Position numbers and translations under genes: made by a program. From Kiritimatiellia bacterium (GTDB lineage Bacteria > Verrucomicrobiota > Kiritimatiellia > RFP12 > UBA1067): a stretch of DNA of 64,000 bases. Shown in pieces: positions 53,789-62,324 of this stretch. The notes beneath the pieces were generated by a model, which was given only the letters and a program-made list of their open reading frames with translations, had not been told where the DNA came from and ran no database searches. Location: NCBI GenBank assembly GCA_016296065.1, contig JAEDKA010000001.1:1-64000 (forward strand), given 5' to 3'. Position 1 is the first letter of the stretch. Every line of letters begins with the position of its first letter.

Positions 53789-56700
53789 ATGAAAGCCAAC
53801 AGGATAATTAGTTGTTTTAGACAGGGGGGTAAAACTCTAAGTTATCTCCTTTCTGCCTTTTTCGCGGTCGTCGGCATGCGCGCGTTTGCGCTCGAGACGG
53901 CCGGGTCGCTGATCGTCAAGCTAGACATGTCGAACCTGTCGACTACGACCGACGGAGCCTACATCGGCTCGTGGACCAACCAGGCGACCGGCGACGACGC
54001 GGTCGGGAATTTCGAGCCATGCACTGCTGGCAAGGGAGCGAAGTACGTTGCGGATGCAGGCGGGCGGCCTGGCGTCTACTTCGGCGGCAGCGGCGACTAC
54101 GCCATGGAGTGCGCAAGCGAGCTGCCGGCGACTGTAATCGGCTCGGGCGACTGGTCTGCCGAGGCGTGGATCTATACGCCGACGCTTCTCGCGAGCAAGA
54201 CCTACTTCACGTGGACTCGCCGCGGCGGCGGCAACCAGCTCATCGAGATGCGCTACGGTACAGACGGCGGAAACGCAATCGAGCACCACTCAAACAACAT
54301 TGGCTGGGGCGGTACGATTCCGCCCGCCAGCGACTGGCACCACATTGCCATCACGCGCGACGCCAGCGGCAACGAAAATCTCTACGTCGACGGCTTTCGG
54401 GTGAACGGCAAGGACAACTACACCGCGCTCAACATACGCGACAACGGACGCTTCACGCTCGGCGGCACGAAGGCCGACAACGGCAACTTCGACGGCGGTC
54501 TCCTGTACACGGGCTACATCGGCGCAATACGAGTCCACTCCGGCACGCTCACGGCCGCTCAGGTGCTGGCAAACTACAACGAGGAGAAAGAGTCGTACAA
54601 GCGCATCTGGAACGGCGGAACAGGCACGTGGGACACGGCGTCTGAATGGACCAGCGGCGGAGTTCCAGGCAATGCCTCGTCCGTGCTCTTCTCGAAGGGC
54701 GGGACGGCCACGATCGACGGGACTGACGTCGCGATCAAGTCCGTGAATCTGGAGGACGGCACGCTTGTCGTTGACAACGGCGGCTCTCTCGCAATCAACG
54801 CCGACGGCAACATCAACCTCGCAAAGGGTACAGCAGCGACGAACGGCGTGCTGTGGATAAAGAACGGCAGCTTCGCGCCGAACCGCCGCGTGGACGGCGC
54901 GGAATTGGGCGGAAACCTCGTGATGAGGTTCGGCGAACATGGCGCTGCGCCCGGAACGGCCACGGCAGTCTTCCCGAACGAGTTCCATCTGTCCGTGAAC
55001 GGCACGGCAGAGCTGATCATAGAGGACGGCGCCGACATAACGACGAAGAATTGGTTTACGGCGGCGCGGTACAACACGACTGCCGTCGGGCGGATCACGG
55101 TGAACGGCGGCATGGTCACGTGCGGTAACTGGCTTCTTATCGCTTGCAACAAGGGCAAGGGTGAGTTAGTGATGAACGGCGGGCACCTCCTGGCAGACGG
55201 CGTGGAGTTCACTTATGGAGCCGATGACGCCGGACAGTATGGAAGGCTCTACCTGAACGGCGGCGTCTTCGAAATCAACTACATGCAGAACAACAACCCC
55301 ACCGGCGAGCAGAGCATCTACTTCAACGGCGGCATTCTCCGCGCCCGCCGCACTGAAGGCAACTTCATCCGCAACAGCATGGACCTCTGCGAAGTGCAGC
55401 GCGGCGGCGCGATCTTCGACGTGCCGGACGCCGGATGGGCGGTGGATGTGGCGAGTCCCTTCACGGTCAAGGCGGATGATCCGGGCGAGATCGTGAAGAT
55501 TGGTCCCGGGCGCGTCAACTTCAAGGACAACTTCAGTTTTGACGGTGCTGTCGACATTCGCGAAGGGCAGCTCAAGTTCACGACATTGGCGAATCTCTCG
55601 TCCGTCACCTCGATCAAGCTTGCCGAGGGCACGGGGATCCTCTGCACCGAGGCCGGCGGCATGGCTGCGCTTCTCGCCAAGATCACGTCCGATTCCCGCG
55701 GTACGCTTCTCATCGCGTCCCAGAACGAAAACGAGAACATCGACCTTTCCGGCCACCCGTATCTCTCGGCCGGACCTGCGAACGACAACGTAAATTACAA
55801 GGGGACGATCACATGGGCGCAGGGCGTCACGCCGTCCTATGCCTATCACAGTGGCTATTCGACCATCAACGTCAATAAGGTTCTTGCGGATGACGGGAAT
55901 ACGCCCATGGCGCTCAAGGCGTATGGTCCAGCCTACAGGACGGACCGCAAGATCGTCCTCAAGCAGAACAACACGCTCACTGGCGGAATACTCGTGGACG
56001 GTGTGATGCTGCAGAGCGATGTTGCGGAGGGCTTCGGCACCACCGGCCCGATTACGCTGAAGAACGGCGGCTCGCTCGTCTTCAATCAGGCGGACATCAA
56101 TGTTCAGGGTGTCATCAATCGCATTACCGCAGATTCCGTAGGGCATCTCATATTCTGCAGCAACAGCAATAAAGAGGTCAATTTCTCGCTCGTCGGCCAT
56201 CCCGGGCTCTACGTCGGCGCCTATTCTGGGCATAGCTTCGACTATTTGGGCACGATCACGCCGGACAACGCGGCCGAGTGGCACTTCGGCGGCGGCGGCG
56301 CGCCGTACACGCAGAACGACGGCGGCTTCAAGTACAAGCCTTCCAAGTCGTCGATAGAGGATGTCGACGCTAACACGCCTACGAAGGTCGTCCTCAACGG
56401 ACTCGGCATAAACGGGCTCTTCAAGCAGAGCGGCTTTACCGGAGGCTTTGTCGTCACCAACAACGCGGCATTGTACTTCTGGGGCAGCTACGACGCGTCC
56501 TGGGGAAGCGCTCCTGTTGAGAAGGCCGACTTCTTCTACTTCGACAACGGCAACATCCGTCAGGGCAGCTCCAGTACGTCGCTTCCGGCGAACAAGGGCA
56601 TGACGATTGGCCCGGGCGGAATGAAGATTCACGTGTGGGGCAGTCAGTCGCTTACGGTTAACGGCTCGCTTCACGGCACGGGTCCGATACTGATCACCGA

Positions 56701-59700
56701 TACCGGCACGCTCGTCCTCGGCGGTGCGGCGAACGACTACACCGGAACGATCACGGTCAATGACAAGGCGCATCTCCAGATAGGCACGGATACGGCGTTC
56801 AACTGGGATTTTGCCGCTTCCACGCCGCGTCTCATGCCGTCCGGATACCTTATCGTCCACATGCCGGCGAATCAGAACGTCACAGCCAGCGTTCCCATGA
56901 CCACCGGTCAGGGCTACTTCTGGAAGGAAGGCGCCGGTACTCTTGAGATTGCGGCGAAGCAGAACTGGACCGCGACGCGCATCGTGGCTGGAACTCTCGC
57001 CATTGACGGAGATGATTTCATCGCCACGTCGGGACTGACGATGGAGGCTGGATCTGTCCTGGAGATCCGCAACAACGCGACTCTCCACCTCGACACACTC
57101 AACGGAGAAGGGACGATCACCGCGCCGCAGGGAACGACGGCCACAATCGTCCTCGGTTCCTTGAACGGCGGCGGATCGTTCACAGGCACCATTGCGGAGA
57201 ACGTGCTGATCGTCAAGGAAGGCACGGGACGGGCGGAACTCGTTCTCTCCGCCGATCGCGGCGAGGCTACGGTCAACGCCGGCACGCTCGCGTTGACTCT
57301 CCCCAGCACTATCGGACGCCCGGTCGTTGCGGCAGGAGCAACTCTCGAGTTGACTTCCGCCGTTTCCGGTACGCCGGTTTCCATAACCGACACTTCCGCT
57401 GTGGCGGGGTCTATTGTACTTGGCGAATACACGTCCTACGCCTACAATGTTACCGAAGGCACGACTAACAGCAACCCGTTTGTCATTCTTCCGACCGATG
57501 CCAAGGCGACGGTGGCCAAGGCGGGCGCAGGCACGCTTGAATGGAGCGCGCGTGGAGAAGACGCCATCCTCGGCACGTTTGCCGTCCAGGAGGGCACGCT
57601 TGCGCTGAAGGAGGCCACGGCAGTAGGCTCGCTTGACATCGGCGAGGACGCGACAGTCTCCGTCTCGCCGAAGAAGAATCCTGACTATCGTGGCCTGTCG
57701 CTGCGCTACTACGACTACGATAGGAACAACGGCTACTCGTGGTGGCACTCGCTCACGGACATCCACACGAAGTTTGAAAAGGAATGCACCCCGACGATCA
57801 TCACCAACAGCTGGGTCTTCGGCAGTCCCACATTCGAGACCGACGGCAATCCAGCCTATCGCGAGCCGGGGAAATATTCGACTGGCAAGGACGACTACCA
57901 GGTGTACGCCACAGGCCGCATCTATCTGCCGTATGACGGAGAGTACGCGATCGGGTTCACTTCCGACGACGGCTGCTTCCTGTATATTGACGGCGAGAAG
58001 CGCTTTGCGAATTCCAGTACGCTGAACACCAATACTGGCTGGATGAAGCTGTCCGCAGGCTTCCATGACATTGAGTGGGCGTTCTGCGAGCAGGGCGGCG
58101 CACAGTACTTCCACGTCAGCATCTGGGCGCGTCAAAAGGAGAATGTCTACTTCGACAAGTGGACTGCCTGGACGCCTCTTCCGCAGGACATCCTCTATCC
58201 CGAGTTCTCGCGTGTCGCCGGGCTTTCCGGCGCCGGCACGCTGGCGATCGGAGAGGGTATGCTCGTCGTCGAGCAGGCGGCTCCCTCTTCGTTCGGCGGC
58301 ATAGTCACTTCTTCAGCGACCGGCTACCTCGTGAAGCGCGGAGCAGGTACGCTCACGCTGACGGGCTCGGTGGCCGCGAACGTCGTGTCCGGCGAGGGAA
58401 CGCTCACCCTGGCGCCTGTCGCAGACGAAGCAGCCTACGCGAACGTAGTCGCCGAAGAGGTCGCTACGGTCGTCGTTGATGCGTCTGGCGCGGTGTCCGT
58501 CGCGCGGCTTCGCGGACGCGGCACGCTCGTCGTTGACGGAGGCGCGGTCGTGACGGCCGATGCGGACGGATTCGAGGGCACGGTGCGCGTCGTGAACGGA
58601 AAGTTCCTCGCGACGGCGGCGACGTCCGACTCGAAGATGTCCAAGTACACAGTGATCACCGATCCGTCCGAAAACGCGACGGCGCTTGCAGGAATCGCGG
58701 GGACTCCGTCGGGCGAGGCTGTTCCCTACGCCGATTTTGCGGCCCCTGACGCGGCGGTGGAAGTCGTCGGCGCGAACGCCGTCGTGATGGGTGCCGATTC
58801 CGTCGCGCTCGGCGATGGCGCGGATGTCACGCTGGGGGCGCTTGATAAGCAGGAGGTCGGCGACTACGGCCTCTGGCAGATCAACGGCACTGCCGACAAG
58901 TGGGCGGGCATCGACGGCGAAACGGGCTTCCTCATGCTGAACGGCGGTACCGACAAAGTCGGTTCCTCGTATCTCAAGGAGAAGTTCAACGTCACTCAGC
59001 CGTGGCGCATGACGTGGACGTTCGTCGCCACAAAGGGCGGCGGCAACGAGTGGGGAGACGGCGTGTGCTTCACGATACAGAACGATACGGCTGGCGCGGA
59101 ACTCTGCGATTCCGCCTGCAATGGCGGCAAGCTGGGCGGACCTTGCGATACGACACATCCGCTGTCCGCCGCGTTCTGGTGGAACCTCTACAAGAAGGAG
59201 AGCTGCGGCTGGGCGCTCAAGGGCGTCAAGGGAGCGGAAACGGTTCTGCTTGACAACGCGGATAACGCAAGCGACGGCAACCGCCGCACGATCCAGGGCT
59301 ACGATCTCGACATCTCCTACAACGGAGCCGGAGTGATGTCCTGCCGTATCTTCTACCAGGGCGAGCAGGTCTACGCGTCTACGCAGGCGATCGACATGGC
59401 CGACGTGATTGGCGGAGGGGACGAAAACTGGGACGGCACGGCGTATGTCGGCTTCTCGGCGGGGACCGGCGGCTCCGGCGCGTTCATGTCCGTGCGCAAC
59501 GTCGCCTGGCACACACGCACGTATCGTCAGTGGGATGTCGCCGATACAACCTATTCCGACAGCCTCTGGCAGGCGAACGGAACGGTCTCCACCGACGACA
59601 ACGGAATCAAGATGTGCGTGGGGTCGGTCGGAAATATGTGCAGCTCGATCTACATGAAGGAGAAGCGCGACATCCGCGGAAAATGGAAATCGCACTGGGC

Positions 59701-60709
59701 GTTCAAGGCAGTCAAGGGTTCGTTTGGCGGCGCCTGGGGCGACGGCGTGTGCTTCGCACTCCAGGACGATCAAGCCGGGGCGACGCTATGCGACGGCACG
59801 GGCGGTGATCTTGGCGGACCGTGCAACTCGGGCCATACGCGTACGATCGCGTTCTGGTGGAACCTCTACCAGAAGGAGAGCTGTGGCTGGGCGCTCAAGG
59901 GCGTGAAGGGCACGGAAACGGTCCTTCTGAGCAGTCCGACTGACGAACAGCGCCGCACGCCGAACGGTTATGCGCTCGACATCGAGCACGACGGCGCGGG
60001 TACGCTTACCTGCACGATCACGTATGAAGGAGCACAGGTCTATAAGCAGTCGCAGGCCGTGGACTTCGCCGACGTGTTCGGGTCCGACTGGGACGGCAAG
60101 GCCTATTTCGGCTTCTCGGCCGGAATGGGTGGATCGAGCTCGGATCTCTGGGTGAACGACATCTCGTGGTCCGACTGGACTGAGCACACGTTCAATCCGC
60201 GTCAGGCCGTCTCGGTGATGGCAAATGCGGAAGCGGCGCTCGCGGGCACGCTTGACGGCAGTTCGCTCGGCGAGCTTGCTCTCGAAGGCGGCTCCAGCCT
60301 CGAGATCAAGCCGAGTGCCGTAGTGCCGGCGAATGCCAACTACATCGTGGCGGCAGACGAACTCCGTCTGACCGGCGGCGCGTCCACGCTCTCGATCGCC
60401 GCGAACGGCACGGGCAGGGGAACGCTCTCCGTCGGACGCATTGTCTACGACGGCGGAACGGTCAGTGTCTCCGGCGGCGACATCGCTGTTTCGGCGGCAA
60501 GCGGCGGCGTCCTTGAGGTTGTTGTGGCAGATCCTGAATTCAAGAGCCGCGTGACGCTCGTGCAGTTCTCCGACGGGGCCTCGCTGAACGGCGTGACTGC
60601 GACAGTCGTGAAGGATGCGGAAGGCAACATCATGCGTGCCAGTGCATACGAGCAGAATGGCAGACTTGTGCTTTCGAAGCAGCGCGGTCTCACCGTGATC
60701 GTCCACTGA
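53789..60709 (+). CDS. Giant surface protein: LamG-like, autotransporter-type beta-strand repeats, PA14 and two lectin-like domains
   Basis: 2306 residues. A long signal region (SYLLSAFFAVVGMRAFA) is followed by a LamG/concanavalin-like domain (about 20-260; GDWSAEAWIYTPTL, WHHIAITRDASGNENLYVDG). A very long beta-helical stretch of autotransporter-associated strand repeats follows (KAGAGTLEWSARG, VQEGTLALKEAT, KRGAGTLTLTGSV). A PA14 domain is at about 1300-1470 (LSLRYYDYDRNN ... DGEYAIGFTSDDGCFLYIDGEKRF) and two legume-lectin-like domains at about 1690-1910 and 1923-2130. It ends in RLVLSKQRGLTVIVH with no autotransporter barrel, LPxTG or PEP-CTERM anchor that I can see. Likely a carbohydrate-binding surface adhesin or display protein controlled with the glycosidases. 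Confidence 0.8.
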   Translation: MKANRIISCFRQGGKTLSYLLSAFFAVVGMRAFALETAGSLIVKLDMSNLSTTTDGAYIGSWTNQATGDDAVGNFEPCTAGKGAKYVADAGGRPGVYFGGSGDYAMECASELPATVIGSGDWSAEAWIYTPTLLASKTYFTWTRRGGGNQLIEMRYGTDGGNAIEHHSNNIGWGGTIPPASDWHHIAITRDASGNENLYVDGFRVNGKDNYTALNIRDNGRFTLGGTKADNGNFDGGLLYTGYIGAIRVHSGTLTAAQVLANYNEEKESYKRIWNGGTGTWDTASEWTSGGVPGNASSVLFSKGGTATIDGTDVAIKSVNLEDGTLVVDNGGSLAINADGNINLAKGTAATNGVLWIKNGSFAPNRRVDGAELGGNLVMRFGEHGAAPGTATAVFPNEFHLSVNGTAELIIEDGADITTKNWFTAARYNTTAVGRITVNGGMVTCGNWLLIACNKGKGELVMNGGHLLADGVEFTYGADDAGQYGRLYLNGGVFEINYMQNNNPTGEQSIYFNGGILRARRTEGNFIRNSMDLCEVQRGGAIFDVPDAGWAVDVASPFTVKADDPGEIVKIGPGRVNFKDNFSFDGAVDIREGQLKFTTLANLSSVTSIKLAEGTGILCTEAGGMAALLAKITSDSRGTLLIASQNENENIDLSGHPYLSAGPANDNVNYKGTITWAQGVTPSYAYHSGYSTINVNKVLADDGNTPMALKAYGPAYRTDRKIVLKQNNTLTGGILVDGVMLQSDVAEGFGTTGPITLKNGGSLVFNQADINVQGVINRITADSVGHLIFCSNSNKEVNFSLVGHPGLYVGAYSGHSFDYLGTITPDNAAEWHFGGGGAPYTQNDGGFKYKPSKSSIEDVDANTPTKVVLNGLGINGLFKQSGFTGGFVVTNNAALYFWGSYDASWGSAPVEKADFFYFDNGNIRQGSSSTSLPANKGMTIGPGGMKIHVWGSQSLTVNGSLHGTGPILITDTGTLVLGGAANDYTGTITVNDKAHLQIGTDTAFNWDFAASTPRLMPSGYLIVHMPANQNVTASVPMTTGQGYFWKEGAGTLEIAAKQNWTATRIVAGTLAIDGDDFIATSGLTMEAGSVLEIRNNATLHLDTLNGEGTITAPQGTTATIVLGSLNGGGSFTGTIAENVLIVKEGTGRAELVLSADRGEATVNAGTLALTLPSTIGRPVVAAGATLELTSAVSGTPVSITDTSAVAGSIVLGEYTSYAYNVTEGTTNSNPFVILPTDAKATVAKAGAGTLEWSARGEDAILGTFAVQEGTLALKEATAVGSLDIGEDATVSVSPKKNPDYRGLSLRYYDYDRNNGYSWWHSLTDIHTKFEKECTPTIITNSWVFGSPTFETDGNPAYREPGKYSTGKDDYQVYATGRIYLPYDGEYAIGFTSDDGCFLYIDGEKRFANSSTLNTNTGWMKLSAGFHDIEWAFCEQGGAQYFHVSIWARQKENVYFDKWTAWTPLPQDILYPEFSRVAGLSGAGTLAIGEGMLVVEQAAPSSFGGIVTSSATGYLVKRGAGTLTLTGSVAANVVSGEGTLTLAPVADEAAYANVVAEEVATVVVDASGAVSVARLRGRGTLVVDGGAVVTADADGFEGTVRVVNGKFLATAATSDSKMSKYTVITDPSENATALAGIAGTPSGEAVPYADFAAPDAAVEVVGANAVVMGADSVALGDGADVTLGALDKQEVGDYGLWQINGTADKWAGIDGETGFLMLNGGTDKVGSSYLKEKFNVTQPWRMTWTFVATKGGGNEWGDGVCFTIQNDTAGAELCDSACNGGKLGGPCDTTHPLSAAFWWNLYKKESCGWALKGVKGAETVLLDNADNASDGNRRTIQGYDLDISYNGAGVMSCRIFYQGEQVYASTQAIDMADVIGGGDENWDGTAYVGFSAGTGGSGAFMSVRNVAWHTRTYRQWDVADTTYSDSLWQANGTVSTDDNGIKMCVGSVGNMCSSIYMKEKRDIRGKWKSHWAFKAVKGSFGGAWGDGVCFALQDDQAGATLCDGTGGDLGGPCNSGHTRTIAFWWNLYQKESCGWALKGVKGTETVLLSSPTDEQRRTPNGYALDIEHDGAGTLTCTITYEGAQVYKQSQAVDFADVFGSDWDGKAYFGFSAGMGGSSSDLWVNDISWSDWTEHTFNPRQAVSVMANAEAALAGTLDGSSLGELALEGGSSLEIKPSAVVPANANYIVAADELRLTGGASTLSIAANGTGRGTLSVGRIVYDGGTVSVSGGDIAVSAASGGVLEVVVADPEFKSRVTLVQFSDGASLNGVTATVVKDAEGNIMRASAYEQNGRLVLSKQRGLTVIVH

Positions 60710-60736
60710 CGGCGCAGTTGTAGCGACAAACGGGAA

Positions 60737-60760
60737 GGGCCGGGCTTTGCAGCCCGGCCC
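60737..60760 (+). terminator. Strong hairpin after the giant surface protein gene
   Basis: Perfect 10-bp G+C stem (GGGCCGGGCT 60737-60746, AGCCCGGCCC 60751-60760) with TTGC loop, 28 bases after the stop. There is no clear T-run, so it may act as a processing or stability structure as well as a terminator. Confidence 0.7.
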
Positions 60761-60802
60761 TGCCTGTAGTGGGTTGTCGTCGAACAAGGAAGTTGCAAGA
60801 AT

Positions 60803-60858
60803 TTCACGGTGATTTATGCGCAAAATTCACGTAGTGCAGGGCGTTGTTTTGCTAAAAT
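60803..60858 (+). promoter_or_regulatory. Operator/promoter D (upstream of gene remnant and GH28-like gene)
   Basis: TTCACGG (60803-60809), centre TGCGCAAAA (60817-60825), TTCACGT (60826-60832), extended -10 TGCTAAAAT (hexamer 60853-60858). Spacings are 23 and 27 bp as at sites A, B and E. An ATG at 60863 is followed at once by TAA. Confidence 0.78.
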
Positions 60859-60876
60859 ACAAATGTAAATCAAAAG

Positions 60877-61111
60877 GGAGAAGTTTGCGAAACTCGAATG
60901 AGATCGCCAACGCGTGCGTGACGCGAAGGTCGGCGTTTCGGTCAACGGAGAGAACGTTGTGGAAGTAAAGCTTCCCGCGACGCGAGGATGGCCGACGTAT
61001 ATGACGGTCGATGTTCCCGCAGACGGACTGAAGCGTGGCTCTGGCAACACGATCCGCGTCGAAGGGCTTGGCGACAGGTTCCACATCGACTATATTCAGG
61101 TGCTTCAGTAG
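60877..61111 (+). pseudogene. Remnant of a glycosidase gene: C-terminal carbohydrate-binding module only
   Basis: Frame 60914-61111 encodes 65 residues ending GDRFHIDYIQVLQ that match, nearly residue for residue, the C-terminus of the GH43-CBM protein at 45073 (GDRFHLDYIQVLN), including GVSVNG, LPATRGWPTYMT and GLKRGSGNT. Upstream the frame is closed by TGA at 60899 and no signal peptide or catalytic domain exists. A short GAGAAG-AAGTTTGCG block near 60878 also resembles the start of the same module. Promoter and operator D are kept. Deletion of most of a gene is the likely origin. Confidence 0.75.
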
Positions 61112-61127
61112 TTTGGAGGGCATGTGC

Positions 61128-62243
61128 ATGGTCCGTAAGTATACATCGTTGCGAAGTCTGGCTGTTATTGGAGTGGCATCGCTCTGCATAGTCGCGTGTG
61201 CTGACTGTGACGCCGATGGATGGGATCGTAGATTCAAATACGACTGGCGGATAGACCTGAAGGATGGCGCAACAGCCGGGCATTCGATCGCAAAGGGCGA
61301 AGACGGACGCGTCAAGATCGTCGTGACGCGCCCGCGCGCGGCATATTCGCCGCGGATGGGGAACTTGCGCACGATTGTGGTTCCGAAGGGAGAGACCGTC
61401 CTTTCTAAGCCCCTCGTCCTCAAGTCCGGGGAGGAGCTCTTCTTCGAGGATGGCGCGGTGCTCAAGGCGGACGCCGCGTCGAAGGACTTTCCGGTCTGCG
61501 GACGCAAGGACTCGCTGGAGCGTCCGCTCACATGGCTCATTACGACCGAACCCGGGGCGACGAACGTCGCCATACGCGGCAGCGGCGTCATAGATGCAAA
61601 CGGGACGGAGATGTTCGCGCGCGGTATGCTCGCGTCGTCCGTCGTGCCACACGCGTGCGACGGATTCGTCATGGAAGGTGTAACGATTGTCGATGGGAAC
61701 TTCTGGACCGTCACACCTGTTCGTTCGCGCAATATAAGTATCCGAGACGTCGCGGTGCTGAACGATGTCGACGACCTGCGCGAGAACGACGCGTTCGACG
61801 TCTGCGAATGCACGGATGTCACGGTGGAGAACTGTCTTGGCGTGTCGCGCGACGACTCGTTTTCGACCAAGACGTGGTCAGGACACCGCGGACAGGTCGC
61901 GGCGAAGTGGCACGGCGGTCCGCTTCCGCTTGAGCGCGTCGTCTTCTCGAAGTGCCTCGCGTGGACGCGGTGTGCGGCGTTCAAGATTGGAGACGGCGTT
62001 GTCCAGCCACAGCGGGACGTCGTGTTCCGCGATTCGCGCGCCTTCGGATGCCGTCACGGCGTGCGGTACAGCCACACCTGCGGTCTTGCCGAAACGAAGG
62101 GCGTTGTCTTCGAGAACATCCACATCGATTCCTGGGACAATGTAAGAGGTCCGTTTGGCTGGCTCGACATAGCGCCTGTCGAAAACGGCGTTCCCGGCGA
62201 ACTTACGCTCCGCAACATAACAGTGGGAGTTAAATCGAATTGA
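61128..62243 (+). CDS. Exported GH28-like (polygalacturonase-type) beta-helix protein
   Basis: 371 residues. Short signal sequence with a possible lipobox (LAVIGVASLCIVAC). Right-handed beta-helix features of GH28: LRTIVVPKGETVLSKPLVLKSGEELFFEDGAVLKAD, ITTEPGATNVAIRGSGVIDANG, FWTVTPVRSRNISIRDVAVLNDVDDLRENDAFDVCECTDVTVENCLGVSRDDSFSTKT. The NDAFD and RDD pairs sit where GH28 has its catalytic NTDG and DD aspartates. Pectic substrates are likely but not proven. ATG 61128 has GGAGGG (61115-61120) at 8 bases; ATG 61122 is too close. It would be transcribed from promoter D through the remnant. Confidence 0.78.
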   Translation: MVRKYTSLRSLAVIGVASLCIVACADCDADGWDRRFKYDWRIDLKDGATAGHSIAKGEDGRVKIVVTRPRAAYSPRMGNLRTIVVPKGETVLSKPLVLKSGEELFFEDGAVLKADAASKDFPVCGRKDSLERPLTWLITTEPGATNVAIRGSGVIDANGTEMFARGMLASSVVPHACDGFVMEGVTIVDGNFWTVTPVRSRNISIRDVAVLNDVDDLRENDAFDVCECTDVTVENCLGVSRDDSFSTKTWSGHRGQVAAKWHGGPLPLERVVFSKCLAWTRCAAFKIGDGVVQPQRDVVFRDSRAFGCRHGVRYSHTCGLAETKGVVFENIHIDSWDNVRGPFGWLDIAPVENGVPGELTLRNITVGVKSN

Positions 62244-62262
62244 TTTGTGGGTGCGCGAAAAT

Positions 62263-62318
62263 TTCACGAACTTTTTTGCGTGAAATTCACGATGGGGGCG
62301 GTTCTGTTTTGCTATTAT
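62263..62318 (+). promoter_or_regulatory. Operator/promoter E (esterase unit), predicted leaderless
   Basis: TTCACGA (62263-62269), centre TTTTTTGCGTGAAA, TTCACGA (62286-62292), extended -10 TGCTATTAT (hexamer 62313-62318), six bases before ATG 62325. Spacings 23 and 27 bp, same as A, B and D. Confidence 0.8.
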
Positions 62319-62324
62319 AATCGT

